DNA from: a bacterium
GTDB lineage: Bacteria > Verrucomicrobiota > Verrucomicrobiae > Opitutales > Opitutaceae
Length of the DNA stretch: 15,708 bases
NCBI GenBank assembly: GCA_021780625.1
Contig: JAJXYI010000443.1
Span: forward strand, 1-15,708
Reading direction: 5' to 3'
In this document: positions 1 to 8,332 of the stretch, piece by piece
Position numbering within the stretch: position 1 is the stretch's first letter
Layout: every line of letters begins with the position of its first letter
Made by a program: the position numbers and the translations under genes
Notes under the pieces: generated by a model
The model's database searches: none
What the model saw: only the letters and a program-made list of their open reading frames with translations
Told to the model about the DNA's origin: nothing

Positions 1-1
1 C

Positions 2-2422
<2,421 letters not shown>

Positions 2423-2446
2423 TCCGCTGCACGCCTTTCGATTTCA

Positions 2447-2478
2447 GGGCGCGGTTCCGAAAGGACCGCGCCCTTTTT
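2447..2478 (+). terminator. Intrinsic terminator of rpoC
   Basis: GGGCGCGGT (2447-2455) pairs perfectly with ACCGCGCCC (2465-2473), with a 9-nt loop, and is followed directly by TTTTT (2474-2478). It begins 25 nt after the rpoC stop, so it most likely ends the rpoBC transcript. Confidence 0.93.
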
Positions 2479-2563
2479 GTATCCCGACACCATCGTTGAA
2501 GCAGCGAGCGGCTTGGAGATTGGCCGTACCGCTGGAAGCTTCTGAACCGACTAAATGACGTGG

Positions 2564-2730
2564 TTGGTACCACAGAGACACCCACCTGCGCCAAGGCTAA
2601 GGCGGACGAGGCGCGAGCGCGGAGAAATGCAGGTGGGCGGAAATTTCGTATCGAATCTCTTTCACCTCCGGGGTGAGCGACGATTCCGCCCCTTGCTTGG
2701 ATTTCAGGTTCGGTGATCTCTGTGGTTCAA
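2564..2730. repeat. Dispersed repeat element, copy 1
   Basis: The element is bounded by a perfect 10-bp inverted repeat, ACCACAGAGA (2569-2578) and TCTCTGTGGT (2717-2726), and the right end runs on to TTCAA. Inside are a 25-bp block (2583-2607) and a 55-bp block (2653-2707) that recur at 13789-13953. It also holds a 9-bp internal inverted repeat, CCCACCTGC (2581-2589) with GCAGGTGGG (2629-2637). No convincing ORF is carried. The size and terminal inversion suggest a non-autonomous, MITE- or REP-like element, but there is no clear target-site duplication. Confidence 0.8.
2653..2707 (+). repeat. 55-bp repeat module B, forward copy
   Basis: This block matches the reverse complement of 13849-13903 at 51 of 55 positions with no gaps. 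It begins GAATCTCTTTCACCTCCG and ends CCTTGCTTGGATTTCAG. It sits in the right half of repeat copy 1. The block is inverted in copy 2, whereas the neighbouring 25-bp module A (2583-2607; 13815-13839, 23/25 identical) keeps the same orientation. Confidence 0.88.
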
Positions 2731-2965
2731 GTGTGGTTTTCGGGCAGAAATTTGTCTCGGTTCGCGGCCCTTTCTCTTCTTGTCATGGGGAGAGCTCTTC
2801 GCGCTGGGACTTTGGATTTGGAAATCCGTCTGCAAGAGATCAAGTGACGTGGGATGTGCAAAAATTGTCCTGAGAATGCAGAGACCTCCTCACTTCTTGC
2901 AATCGAACGGGATAGGTGACGAACCCTCCGCGTTGACGATTTTTTTACTTTTGGCTTCACCCCTG
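2731..2965. other. Gene-free stretch between dispersed repeat and promoter region
   Basis: I see no supportable gene, RNA or repeat here. The short open frames overlapping it on both strands have no domain-like composition and no ribosome binding site. The base composition is more AT-rich than the coding DNA around it, with a T-run near 2940-2946. Confidence 0.55.
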
Positions 2966-2969
2966 GGTT

Positions 2970-3021
2970 TTGCGTGATCATAACGAAAACGGTTATGATA
3001 AGCATCATGTATGACATACAT
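2970..3021 (+). promoter_or_regulatory. Putative promoter with overlapping palindromic operators for the HYR-domain gene
   Basis: A good -10 box, TATGAT (2994-2999), is preceded at 18 nt by a weak -35, TTGCGT (2970-2975). The -10 lies inside an 8-bp perfect inverted repeat, ATCATAAC (2977-2984) and GTTATGAT (2992-2999), which places a potential operator over the promoter. A second perfect palindrome, ATGTAT-GAC-ATACAT (3007-3021), falls at about the expected transcript start. The start codon is about 66 nt further on, at 3088. The palindromes are plain in the sequence; their role as repressor sites is inferred. Confidence 0.5.
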
Positions 3022-3087
3022 AAGCTTGTCTTGGGGCTCGGTCACTCTCCCCACGGGTCCCGCCCAAACGGTTAGATTAAACTCACT

Positions 3088-4944
3088 ATGTTCTCTCGTC
3101 CTCCTATCCCATTCCGCGGGCTTGGCCTGCGCCTGATGCCCCAGGCGTTTGCCGTGCTCGGCGTTTCGTTTCTGGCCGCGTTTGTATTTCCGAGTCGTTC
3201 GTGTGCCCAGGCGAGCTCACCGCAGACCTACTTCACGGATTCGCTCACAGGTCCTACGAGTCCGAATCTTGCTCCAATTCCAAGCGCCAAGTATGGCTAC
3301 ACCGCCTCGGGCCTGGAACGCACGCAGAGCGACAACGCCACGGACCGACCGATGGTGACGACCGCACTGGACACCTATCTTGCCCAGACCAATTTCGTGG
3401 CCGAGGTCACCGTCACGCTACCGTCCTCTGACCTGCTTTTCTTTGGCTTGGGCCAGGGCAATTCCGACCCAGGCTACGACAACGAGCCTTCGAACGCCTT
3501 CTACTTCCGGGTTCACAATAATTTCCAGGGATACTCCGGGATCCAGGCGGACGTGAGGACCACCAGCGCCGACCCGAGCAGCGGTTACCAGGCAGTCAAC
3601 CAGATCGGCACCTATTCCAGCGGCTCCACGATCACGCTGCGCATCGAGCGCCTCGGCGACACGCTCACGATGTCGATCGTTGGCGGCGGAAGCGTCACCT
3701 ACAGCCTGTCCGCGTATCCATCGCTTGGACTCACGAACACGAACACGCTCCTCTTTTTCGGAAATACCAACGTTGGTTCGGTGTTCTCGAACCTTAAGAT
3801 CTATCCGGTGCCTCTGCCGGTGGTGACGAGCGACACGGTGAGCGGCGGCTACGGCACGCCGTTCAGCTACACGATCTCGGCCACCAACTCCCCGACCAGT
3901 TATGCCGCCACCGGTCTGCCGTCCGGCCTGGCCCTTTCCGGCAATACGATCTCGGGCACCCTGCCCAGCGGCATAGGGCCGATCACGATCGGCCTTTCGG
4001 CGACGAACGAGTGGGGCTCCGGCACGGGCACGCTCACCATCAACGTGGTCGATACCACGCCACCTGTGATCACCGCGCCGGGAACCGTGACGGCTGAAGC
4101 GACCAGCGCGGCGGGTGCGGTCGTCACCTTCACCGCGACGGCCACTGATGCGATCAGCGGCACGGTGCCCGTCGTCGCGACGCCGCCCTCAGGCAGCACC
4201 TTCCCGCTCGGCATCTCTTCGGTCTCGCTGTCCGCGACCGATGCCGCAGGGAACACGGCCACGCAGACCATGCTCGTGAATGTCGAGGATACCACGCCTC
4301 CCACGCTGGTGGTTCCGGCGAACATCAAAGCGGAGGCCACCAGCGCCGCGGGCGCCGTGGTCACCTTCTCCGCCACGGCCACGGATCTCGTGACCTCGTC
4401 TCCGACGATCGCCTACAGCGTCGCTCCAGGGTCCACGTTCCCGCTCGGTGTGACGACGGTGAACGTCACGGCGACCGATGGCGCGGGTAATGTAGCCAAG
4501 GGCTCGTTCACGGTCACCGTGGTCGACACGACACCGCCGACCGTGACCGCGAGCCTCACGCCCGTGCGTGCGGGCGGCGACGACGAGTCGGCCCAGCTTT
4601 TCAAGGTGGCGTTCTCCGCCACGGACCTGTTCGGCATCAAGGGCACGCCGCAGGCGAACCTGAACGGCGTCCCCGTGACCAACGGCCAGCTGGTGCGGCT
4701 GCAGCTCACCCGGTCCGGCGCGCAGCGCGTGGACAGCGACGACCGCGTGCTCCACATCCGTGCGACCTCCTTCACCCTCACGGTGACCGCGACCGATACG
4801 AACGGCAATGTCGGCACCGCGACCGTGGTGCCGGTGTTCGTCAAGCACGGCAAGGACAGGGAGTCGAAAGATGGCGACAAATCGGGTCGCGACGGCGAAG
4901 GGAAGGATCGGGGCAAGGACGGTCACGACGGCAAGGGTTCGTAA
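3088..4944 (+). CDS. Exported HYR/Ig-domain protein with charged C-terminal tail
   Basis: A 618-residue protein with an N-terminal signal peptide: a hydrophobic stretch at about residues 16-35 and probable cleavage near CAQA (39-42). Residues 43-240 form a beta-rich domain with a lectin/LamG-like look (TITLRIERLGDTLTMSI, then FSNLKIYP); that fold is a guess. Residues 244-322 resemble a putative Ig (He_PIG) domain (TGLPSGLALSGNTISGTLPS). Two HYR-type repeats follow at 323-401 and 402-480, then a divergent third unit from 481. The DTTPP junctions are spaced exactly 79 residues apart. Residues 586-618 are a Lys/Asp/Gly-rich hydrophilic tail with no sorting signal. HYR domains are generally adhesion or surface modules, so a surface or matrix protein is likely. 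There is no catalytic motif. The start lacks a Shine-Dalgarno sequence; an internal ATG at 3136 would shorten but keep the signal peptide. It is monocistronic, between a promoter region and a terminator. Confidence 0.88.
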   Translation: MFSRPPIPFRGLGLRLMPQAFAVLGVSFLAAFVFPSRSCAQASSPQTYFTDSLTGPTSPNLAPIPSAKYGYTASGLERTQSDNATDRPMVTTALDTYLAQTNFVAEVTVTLPSSDLLFFGLGQGNSDPGYDNEPSNAFYFRVHNNFQGYSGIQADVRTTSADPSSGYQAVNQIGTYSSGSTITLRIERLGDTLTMSIVGGGSVTYSLSAYPSLGLTNTNTLLFFGNTNVGSVFSNLKIYPVPLPVVTSDTVSGGYGTPFSYTISATNSPTSYAATGLPSGLALSGNTISGTLPSGIGPITIGLSATNEWGSGTGTLTINVVDTTPPVITAPGTVTAEATSAAGAVVTFTATATDAISGTVPVVATPPSGSTFPLGISSVSLSATDAAGNTATQTMLVNVEDTTPPTLVVPANIKAEATSAAGAVVTFSATATDLVTSSPTIAYSVAPGSTFPLGVTTVNVTATDGAGNVAKGSFTVTVVDTTPPTVTASLTPVRAGGDDESAQLFKVAFSATDLFGIKGTPQANLNGVPVTNGQLVRLQLTRSGAQRVDSDDRVLHIRATSFTLTVTATDTNGNVGTATVVPVFVKHGKDRESKDGDKSGRDGEGKDRGKDGHDGKGS

Positions 4945-4972
4945 CGTCAGTCTGAATACCCGAAAATTTCCA

Positions 4973-5003
4973 GGGGCCCGCCTGCGTGCGGGCCCCTTTT
5001 TTT
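4973..5003 (+). terminator. Intrinsic terminator of the HYR-domain gene
   Basis: GGGGCCCGC (4973-4981) and GCGGGCCCC (4988-4996) form a perfect 9-bp stem around a 6-nt loop, followed by seven T residues (4997-5003). It begins 28 nt after the stop codon. Confidence 0.95.
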
Positions 5004-5273
5004 GTGTGACCGGGCCACGGAACCCCGATTGGCCCAGGGGTTCGCCATTGAACCCAAATTCGGCGAGTGAAGGAAACTGAAGGCAAGGAAGCGAACGAAG
5101 ACCAGGCAGCTTGCCACCGAATTGTGAGCGTTGATTCGTTCACCTTTTGGGTGAGTCGATTTCGGCTCGGTGATTCCGGACAATCGATTGGCTCGGTGTT
5201 CCTTTTTGGGCTTCTTTCCCTTCGGTTCGCTGCGTTTCTCAAGTCGAAGGGAATGCGCCTCGTGTTGGCCGAT
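5004..5273. other. Intergenic stretch between convergent transcription units
   Basis: No gene can be supported here. The only structure seen is a 9-bp perfect inverted repeat, TTCCCTTCG (5216-5224) and CGAAGGGAA (5245-5253), with a 20-nt loop. It lies about 20 nt beyond the stop of the leftward sigma-factor gene. It lacks a T-run on either strand, so it is not a standard intrinsic terminator, though it may protect the 3' end or mark termination. Confidence 0.5.
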
Positions 5274-6173
5274 TCAGGGCGCGTGGACGTGGCGGAGTTT
5301 GTCTGGGTTCCGGACGAGGTAGAGGGTCGTTATCGCGCCGTCGCGCAGGTCGAAGGCAAGGGTCTGCGTGATGCCGAAGGGATCGCGCATCACGAGGCCG
5401 GGCAGGCCGTTGATGCGGGCGGTGGCGGCGGTGCGCGCCGGTCCATATTTGCGTGCCAGGGACACGAAGAGGCGGGCGATCCGGTCGGGTCCGACGATGT
5501 CGCGGCGGGCGGCGCGGACCCTGCCGCCGCTATCCGTGTGGAGGACGGCGTCGGCGGCGAGCAGCTGCGTGAGGGCCGCCGTGTCGCCTGCGTGGACCGC
5601 GAGGAGGAAGGCCTGCGCGACGCGTTCCGCCTGGGCGGGGGTCACGGCAAAGCGGGGCCTGTTGGCGCGCAGGTGGTGCCGTGCGCGGGCCGCGAGCTGT
5701 CGGCAGGCGGCCGGATTGTGGCCGAGGGTGGCGGCGATTTCCTCGAACGACTGGCCAAAGGCGTCATGAAGCACGAACGCCGCCCGTTCGAGAGGCGACA
5801 GCCGTTCCAGCGCGAGCATGAGCGCGTACGAAACGTCGTCGGCACGCGTTTGCTCGTCGGAGGGGCTCGGGGCGACCGCTTCCACGATCGGCTCCGGAAG
5901 CCAGGTGCCGACGTACTGCTCCCTGCGAACGCGCGCGGATTTGAGGTGATCCAGGCACAGGCGGGCCGTGATGCGCGTCAGGTAGGCGCGGGTGTCTCTG
6001 ACCTCACCGGGCGCCGCTGTGCGCCAACGCAGGTAGGTTTCCTGGACGATGTCCTCCGCATCGGTCACCGACGACAGGAAGCGGTAGGCCACCGCCTGCA
6101 AATGCCGGCGGTGAGCCTCAAACGAGTCGTCAGTCGGTGTGGCTGCGGCTCCGATGTCGTGGCGGTCGATCAT
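5274..6173 (-). CDS. ECF41-type RNA polymerase sigma factor with fused SnoaL-like C-terminal domain (SigJ-like)
   Basis: A 299-residue sigma-70 family regulator. Sigma region 2 is at about 17-85 (DAEDIVQETYLRWR, then TRAYLTRITARLCLDHLKSA), and region 4 at about 113-170 (LERLSPLERAAFVLHDAFGQ, then SFEEIAATLGHNPAACRQL). The linker carries the WLPEP motif (91-95) that marks ECF41. The C-terminal 120 residues are a SnoaL/NTF2-like domain with DSGGRV (214-219) and NPDKL (289-293), corresponding to the family's DGGGK/R and NPDKL signatures; here Ser replaces the first Gly. In this family the fused domain replaces an anti-sigma factor and tunes sigma activity. The start overlaps the stop of the upstream AhpD-like gene as ATGA (6170-6173), indicating translational coupling. 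ECF41 genes are typically linked to carboxymuconolactone-decarboxylase-like, oxidoreductase or epimerase genes, as here. The inducing signal cannot be read from sequence. Confidence 0.93.
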   Translation of the reverse strand: MIDRHDIGAAATPTDDSFEAHRRHLQAVAYRFLSSVTDAEDIVQETYLRWRTAAPGEVRDTRAYLTRITARLCLDHLKSARVRREQYVGTWLPEPIVEAVAPSPSDEQTRADDVSYALMLALERLSPLERAAFVLHDAFGQSFEEIAATLGHNPAACRQLAARARHHLRANRPRFAVTPAQAERVAQAFLLAVHAGDTAALTQLLAADAVLHTDSGGRVRAARRDIVGPDRIARLFVSLARKYGPARTAATARINGLPGLVMRDPFGITQTLAFDLRDGAITTLYLVRNPDKLRHVHAP

Positions 6174-6628
6174 TTCGCGGTCGAGGGCTGCACAGGGTGC
6201 ACCGCCCGGAATGCGATTGCGAATCGGTTCCAGGTATTGATCACCCCGATCGAGAGCGTGAGGCTCACGAGTTCAGCCTCTGTGAACTGGCTCCTGGCCT
6301 GCTCGTAGACGTCGTCGGGCACGTGGCTGTCGGCGACGAGCGTCACGGCTTCGGTCCAGGCGAGCGCGGCGCGTTCGCGATCCGTGTAGAGCGGTGACTC
6401 GCGCCAGGCAGGGAGAAGGTAGAGCCTCGCCTCGGTTTCACCGGCTGCGCGGGCTTCCCGGGTGTGCATCTCAAGGCAGTAGGCGCAGCCGTTGAGCTGG
6501 GAGGCACGTGTCTTCACGAGCTCCAGGAGGCTGTGCTCGAGGCCGCTCTTGCTCGAGAAGTTCGAGAGCGCGAGCTGGGCCTGGATCACGTCGGGTGCGG
6601 CCTTGTAGTAGTCGAATCGTGGTTTCAT
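6170..6628 (-). CDS. Carboxymuconolactone decarboxylase / AhpD-like family protein
   Basis: A 152-residue all-helical protein of the CMD/AhpD family. The signature is at about residues 39-55: KTRASQLNGCAYCLEMHT, with a CxxC pair (C48, C51) and a following His (H55), as in AhpD-type alkylhydroperoxidases, where the cysteines are redox active. A YTDRERAALAWTEAVT segment (81-96) is also typical. The likely role is peroxidase or thiol-dependent detoxification; the substrate is unknown. I chose the ATG at 6628 because homologues of this type start near the FDYYKAAPD segment, because the longer frame runs into the upstream acetyltransferase gene, and because a candidate ECF41 promoter sits just upstream. 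The stop overlaps the start of the ECF41 sigma gene by 4 nt, so the two form one unit. Confidence 0.92.
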   Translation of the reverse strand: MKPRFDYYKAAPDVIQAQLALSNFSSKSGLEHSLLELVKTRASQLNGCAYCLEMHTREARAAGETEARLYLLPAWRESPLYTDRERAALAWTEAVTLVADSHVPDDVYEQARSQFTEAELVSLTLSIGVINTWNRFAIAFRAVHPVQPSTAK

Positions 6629-6661
6629 GGATGGGACGCCGATGAGCGGCGCACATCCAAG

Positions 6662-6688
6662 GACGAGGTGGCGGCGCGGCGTGTGACA
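6662..6688 (-). promoter_or_regulatory. Candidate ECF41-dependent promoter of the AhpD-like/sigma operon
   Basis: Read on the minus strand, TGTCACA (6688-6682) is followed after exactly 16 nt by CGTC (6665-6662). This is the motif pair and spacing I recall as the promoter signature of ECF41 sigma factors. The expected transcript start is about 6655, leaving a leader of roughly 25-30 nt before the ATG at 6628. It lies wholly in the gap between the acetyltransferase stop (6714) and the AhpD-like start. This implies positive autoregulation by the downstream sigma gene. Confidence 0.75.
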
Positions 6689-6713
6689 TGCGCCGGCCGC
6701 CCTCGGGGCGAAT

Positions 6714-7244
6714 TCAGGCCAGGGACTTGAAGTAAATGGCGTTTTTGGAGGGCGTTCCGTCGGGGTCGACAGCGTAGCCAGGGATTCCGCCCGCGTAGTG
6801 GTATCCGAGGGCCTCGTACAGCGGCTGGGCCCCGCTGGGACCCTCGCTCGTGTCGAGGAAGAGCAGGGTGAGGCCTCGCGCAAGCGCCTTGCGTTCGGTC
6901 TCCGCCATGAGCGCAGTGGCGATCCCGCGGCGACGGTATTCGGGGAAAACGAGCAGCTTCATGACTTCGGCGCGATGCCTCCCGTTGGGAAAGGTGGCCG
7001 GAGCGATCTGGACGCAGCCGAGCAGCGGAGCCCCGGCCGCCTCGCGCGCCACGAGCAGCAGCCGGCGTCCCGCCTCGGCCTCGGGAAGCGTCTTGGACCA
7101 GTAACCGCGGGCCTCGCTCGGCGTGATGGCCTCCAGGAAACCGATGGAAGCCCCGCCGCGGACGCAGGCGACGAGGAGGGCGTCCAAGGCAGCCAGGTCC
7201 GCGGCGCTGACAGGGAAGGCAAGCGGTTCGATGGAGAAGGGCAT
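6714..7244 (-). CDS. GNAT family N-acetyltransferase
   Basis: A 176-residue cytoplasmic acetyl-CoA-dependent acetyltransferase. The motif A region is clear at about 93-113 (AEVMKLLVFPEYRRRGIATA), with the R-R-x-G-I-A pyrophosphate-binding loop at 104-109. This is followed by LFLDTSEGPSGAQPLYEALG (129-147), the usual C-terminal GNAT segment. The substrate cannot be inferred. The reading frame can be extended upstream to a TTG at 7280, but MPFSIEPLAF at 7244 is the better start. It shares its strand with the AhpD-like and sigma genes but is separated from them by 85 nt containing their own promoter, so it may only partly belong to that operon. It is divergent from lysR. Confidence 0.9.
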   Translation of the reverse strand: MPFSIEPLAFPVSAADLAALDALLVACVRGGASIGFLEAITPSEARGYWSKTLPEAEAGRRLLLVAREAAGAPLLGCVQIAPATFPNGRHRAEVMKLLVFPEYRRRGIATALMAETERKALARGLTLLFLDTSEGPSGAQPLYEALGYHYAGGIPGYAVDPDGTPSKNAIYFKSLA

Positions 7245-7267
7245 CGCGTGAGTATGCCCGATGTCGC

Positions 7268-7297
7268 TTGTCACGTCCAATACCGGCTAGCTACTCT
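7268..7297 (+). promoter_or_regulatory. Possible promoter of the LysR-type regulator
   Basis: TTGTCA (7268-7273) matches the -35 consensus at 5 of 6 positions. TACTCT (7292-7297), 18 nt downstream, is a weak -10 (3 of 6). It lies in the 75-nt divergent gap, and the predicted start would fall within the palindrome at 7301-7317, consistent with autorepression. Speculative. Confidence 0.3.
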
Positions 7298-7300
7298 TTC

Positions 7301-7317
7301 GATCACTCTTGGTGATC
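7301..7317. promoter_or_regulatory. LysR-type binding palindrome next to the lysR start
   Basis: GATCAC-TCTTG-GTGATC is a perfect 6-bp inverted repeat with a 5-nt spacer. It contains the T-N11-A arrangement (T7303, A7315) typical of LysR-type boxes. It ends 2 nt before the ATG at 7320, so binding here could block lysR expression and act on the divergent acetyltransferase promoter. Confidence 0.55.
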
Positions 7318-7319
7318 GC

Positions 7320-8249
7320 ATGGAACTTCGCCACCTGCGCTATTTCGCGGCCGCCGCCGAACTCGAGCACTTCGGCCGGGCGGCGGAGCGCCTGAACATC
7401 GTCCAGCCCGCGCTCAGCAAGCAGATCCGTGAGCTCGAGGAGGAAGTGGGCGTCGCGCTGTTCGAACGGCTGCCCCGAGGCGTGAGGCTGACGCCCGCGG
7501 GCCGTGCATTCGCGGACGAGGTGGGCGCGCTGCTGGCGCGAGTGACGGCGGCGACGGAGCGGGCGCGGCAGGTTGCATCCGGGCGGGTGGGGCAGTTGTG
7601 CATCGGCTTTGTGGATACCGCCATCTATCCCCCTCCGGTGCCGCGGATGATCGACCGGTTCCGGCGGGCTTGTCCGGAAGTTCGCGTCGAACTGGTGCAG
7701 CAGACCTCGCTGCAGCAGGGGGAGATGCTTCGACGCGGCGAGCTGGACCTGTCGTTTGCGTATCATGCGCCCGAGGGAGTCGCCGGCCTTGAGAAGCACC
7801 TCGTCCTCTCCGAGCGCGTCGTGCTCGCCGCTCCCTCTTCGCATCGGGTGGCGGGGCTAAAGAGCGTGCGTCTGGCGGAGCTGAAGGATGAGTCGTTCGT
7901 GTGGATTCCCAGGGATCTGAGTCCTCCCTACCATGATCTCGTCTTTGCAGCGTGCCGGAAGGCGGGTTTTGCTCCGAAGGTCGTGCAGGAGGGGCGCTCG
8001 GACGGTGCGCTGCTTGGACTGGTCGCTGGCGGAGCAGGGCTCTCGTTCTGCCTGGCGTCGACGCGCCACCGCTGTCCGAAGGCGGTCGTGCTGCTCCCGA
8101 TCGCCGACCGGATGCCTGTGATCTGGCTCCAGGCTCTGTGGCTCCGCGACAACGACAATCCCGCCCTGCCCCGGTTTCTCGCGGCGGCGGGACTGGCGGC
8201 TGCGGCGAAAAACACGAAAATGAAGCCGGAGCGCGCTCGGACGAAGTGA
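7320..8249 (+). CDS. LysR-type transcriptional regulator
   Basis: A 309-residue DNA-binding regulator of standard family length. The winged helix-turn-helix is at residues 1-60: MELRHLRYFAAAAELEHFGR, with RAAERLNIVQPALSKQIREL spanning the recognition helix, then LFERLPRGVRLTPAGRAF. The effector-binding domain occupies about 90-290 (GQLCIGFVDTAIYPPPVPRM and GLVAGGAGLSFCLAS). LysR proteins usually respond to a small-molecule inducer and regulate a divergent gene, here the GNAT gene; the inducer is unknown. The ATG at 7320 gives the canonical N-terminus, and the longer upstream frame overlaps the divergent gene. The C-terminal 15 residues are a basic extension with no recognisable function. Transcription ends at the hairpin at 8280-8310. 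Confidence 0.95.
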   Translation: MELRHLRYFAAAAELEHFGRAAERLNIVQPALSKQIRELEEEVGVALFERLPRGVRLTPAGRAFADEVGALLARVTAATERARQVASGRVGQLCIGFVDTAIYPPPVPRMIDRFRRACPEVRVELVQQTSLQQGEMLRRGELDLSFAYHAPEGVAGLEKHLVLSERVVLAAPSSHRVAGLKSVRLAELKDESFVWIPRDLSPPYHDLVFAACRKAGFAPKVVQEGRSDGALLGLVAGGAGLSFCLASTRHRCPKAVVLLPIADRMPVIWLQALWLRDNDNPALPRFLAAAGLAAAAKNTKMKPERARTK

Positions 8250-8279
8250 TGCGGGCGCACGGCGCTTCCCTCCGGTGTG

Positions 8280-8310
8280 AAAAAAAGCCCCCGGCGAACC
8301 GGGGGCTTTT
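8280..8310. terminator. Bidirectional intrinsic terminator between lysR and the GH130 gene
   Basis: GCCCCCGG (8287-8294), loop CGAA, and CCGGGGGC (8299-8306) form a perfect 8-bp stem. Seven A residues precede it and four T residues follow, so the hairpin has a U-tract in both directions. It serves lysR (stop 8249, +) and the convergent GH130 gene (stop 8333, -). Confidence 0.95.
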
Positions 8311-8332
8311 CAAACGCCAAACCAAAGACGGA

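Noticed and set aside
2673..3017. Short open frames on both strands between rpoC and the HYR gene
   Set aside because: They overlap the dispersed repeat and promoter palindromes, lack ribosome binding sites and look compositionally random.
4030..4560. Repeated DNA in the HYR gene as a possible mobile or CRISPR-like repeat
   Set aside because: The spacing is 237 nt and the repeat encodes tandem protein domains (79 residues); it is a domain duplication, not an array.
5067..6308. 413-residue open frame on the + strand opposite the sigma factor gene
   Set aside because: It is antisense to a gene with clear sigma-factor motifs, is Gly/Arg/Val-rich with no domain pattern, and reflects third-position GC bias.
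6629..6883. N-terminal extension of the AhpD-like gene up to 6883
   Set aside because: It overlaps the acetyltransferase coding region and the candidate ECF41 promoter, and has no AhpD-like sequence; the ATG at 6628 gives the expected protein.
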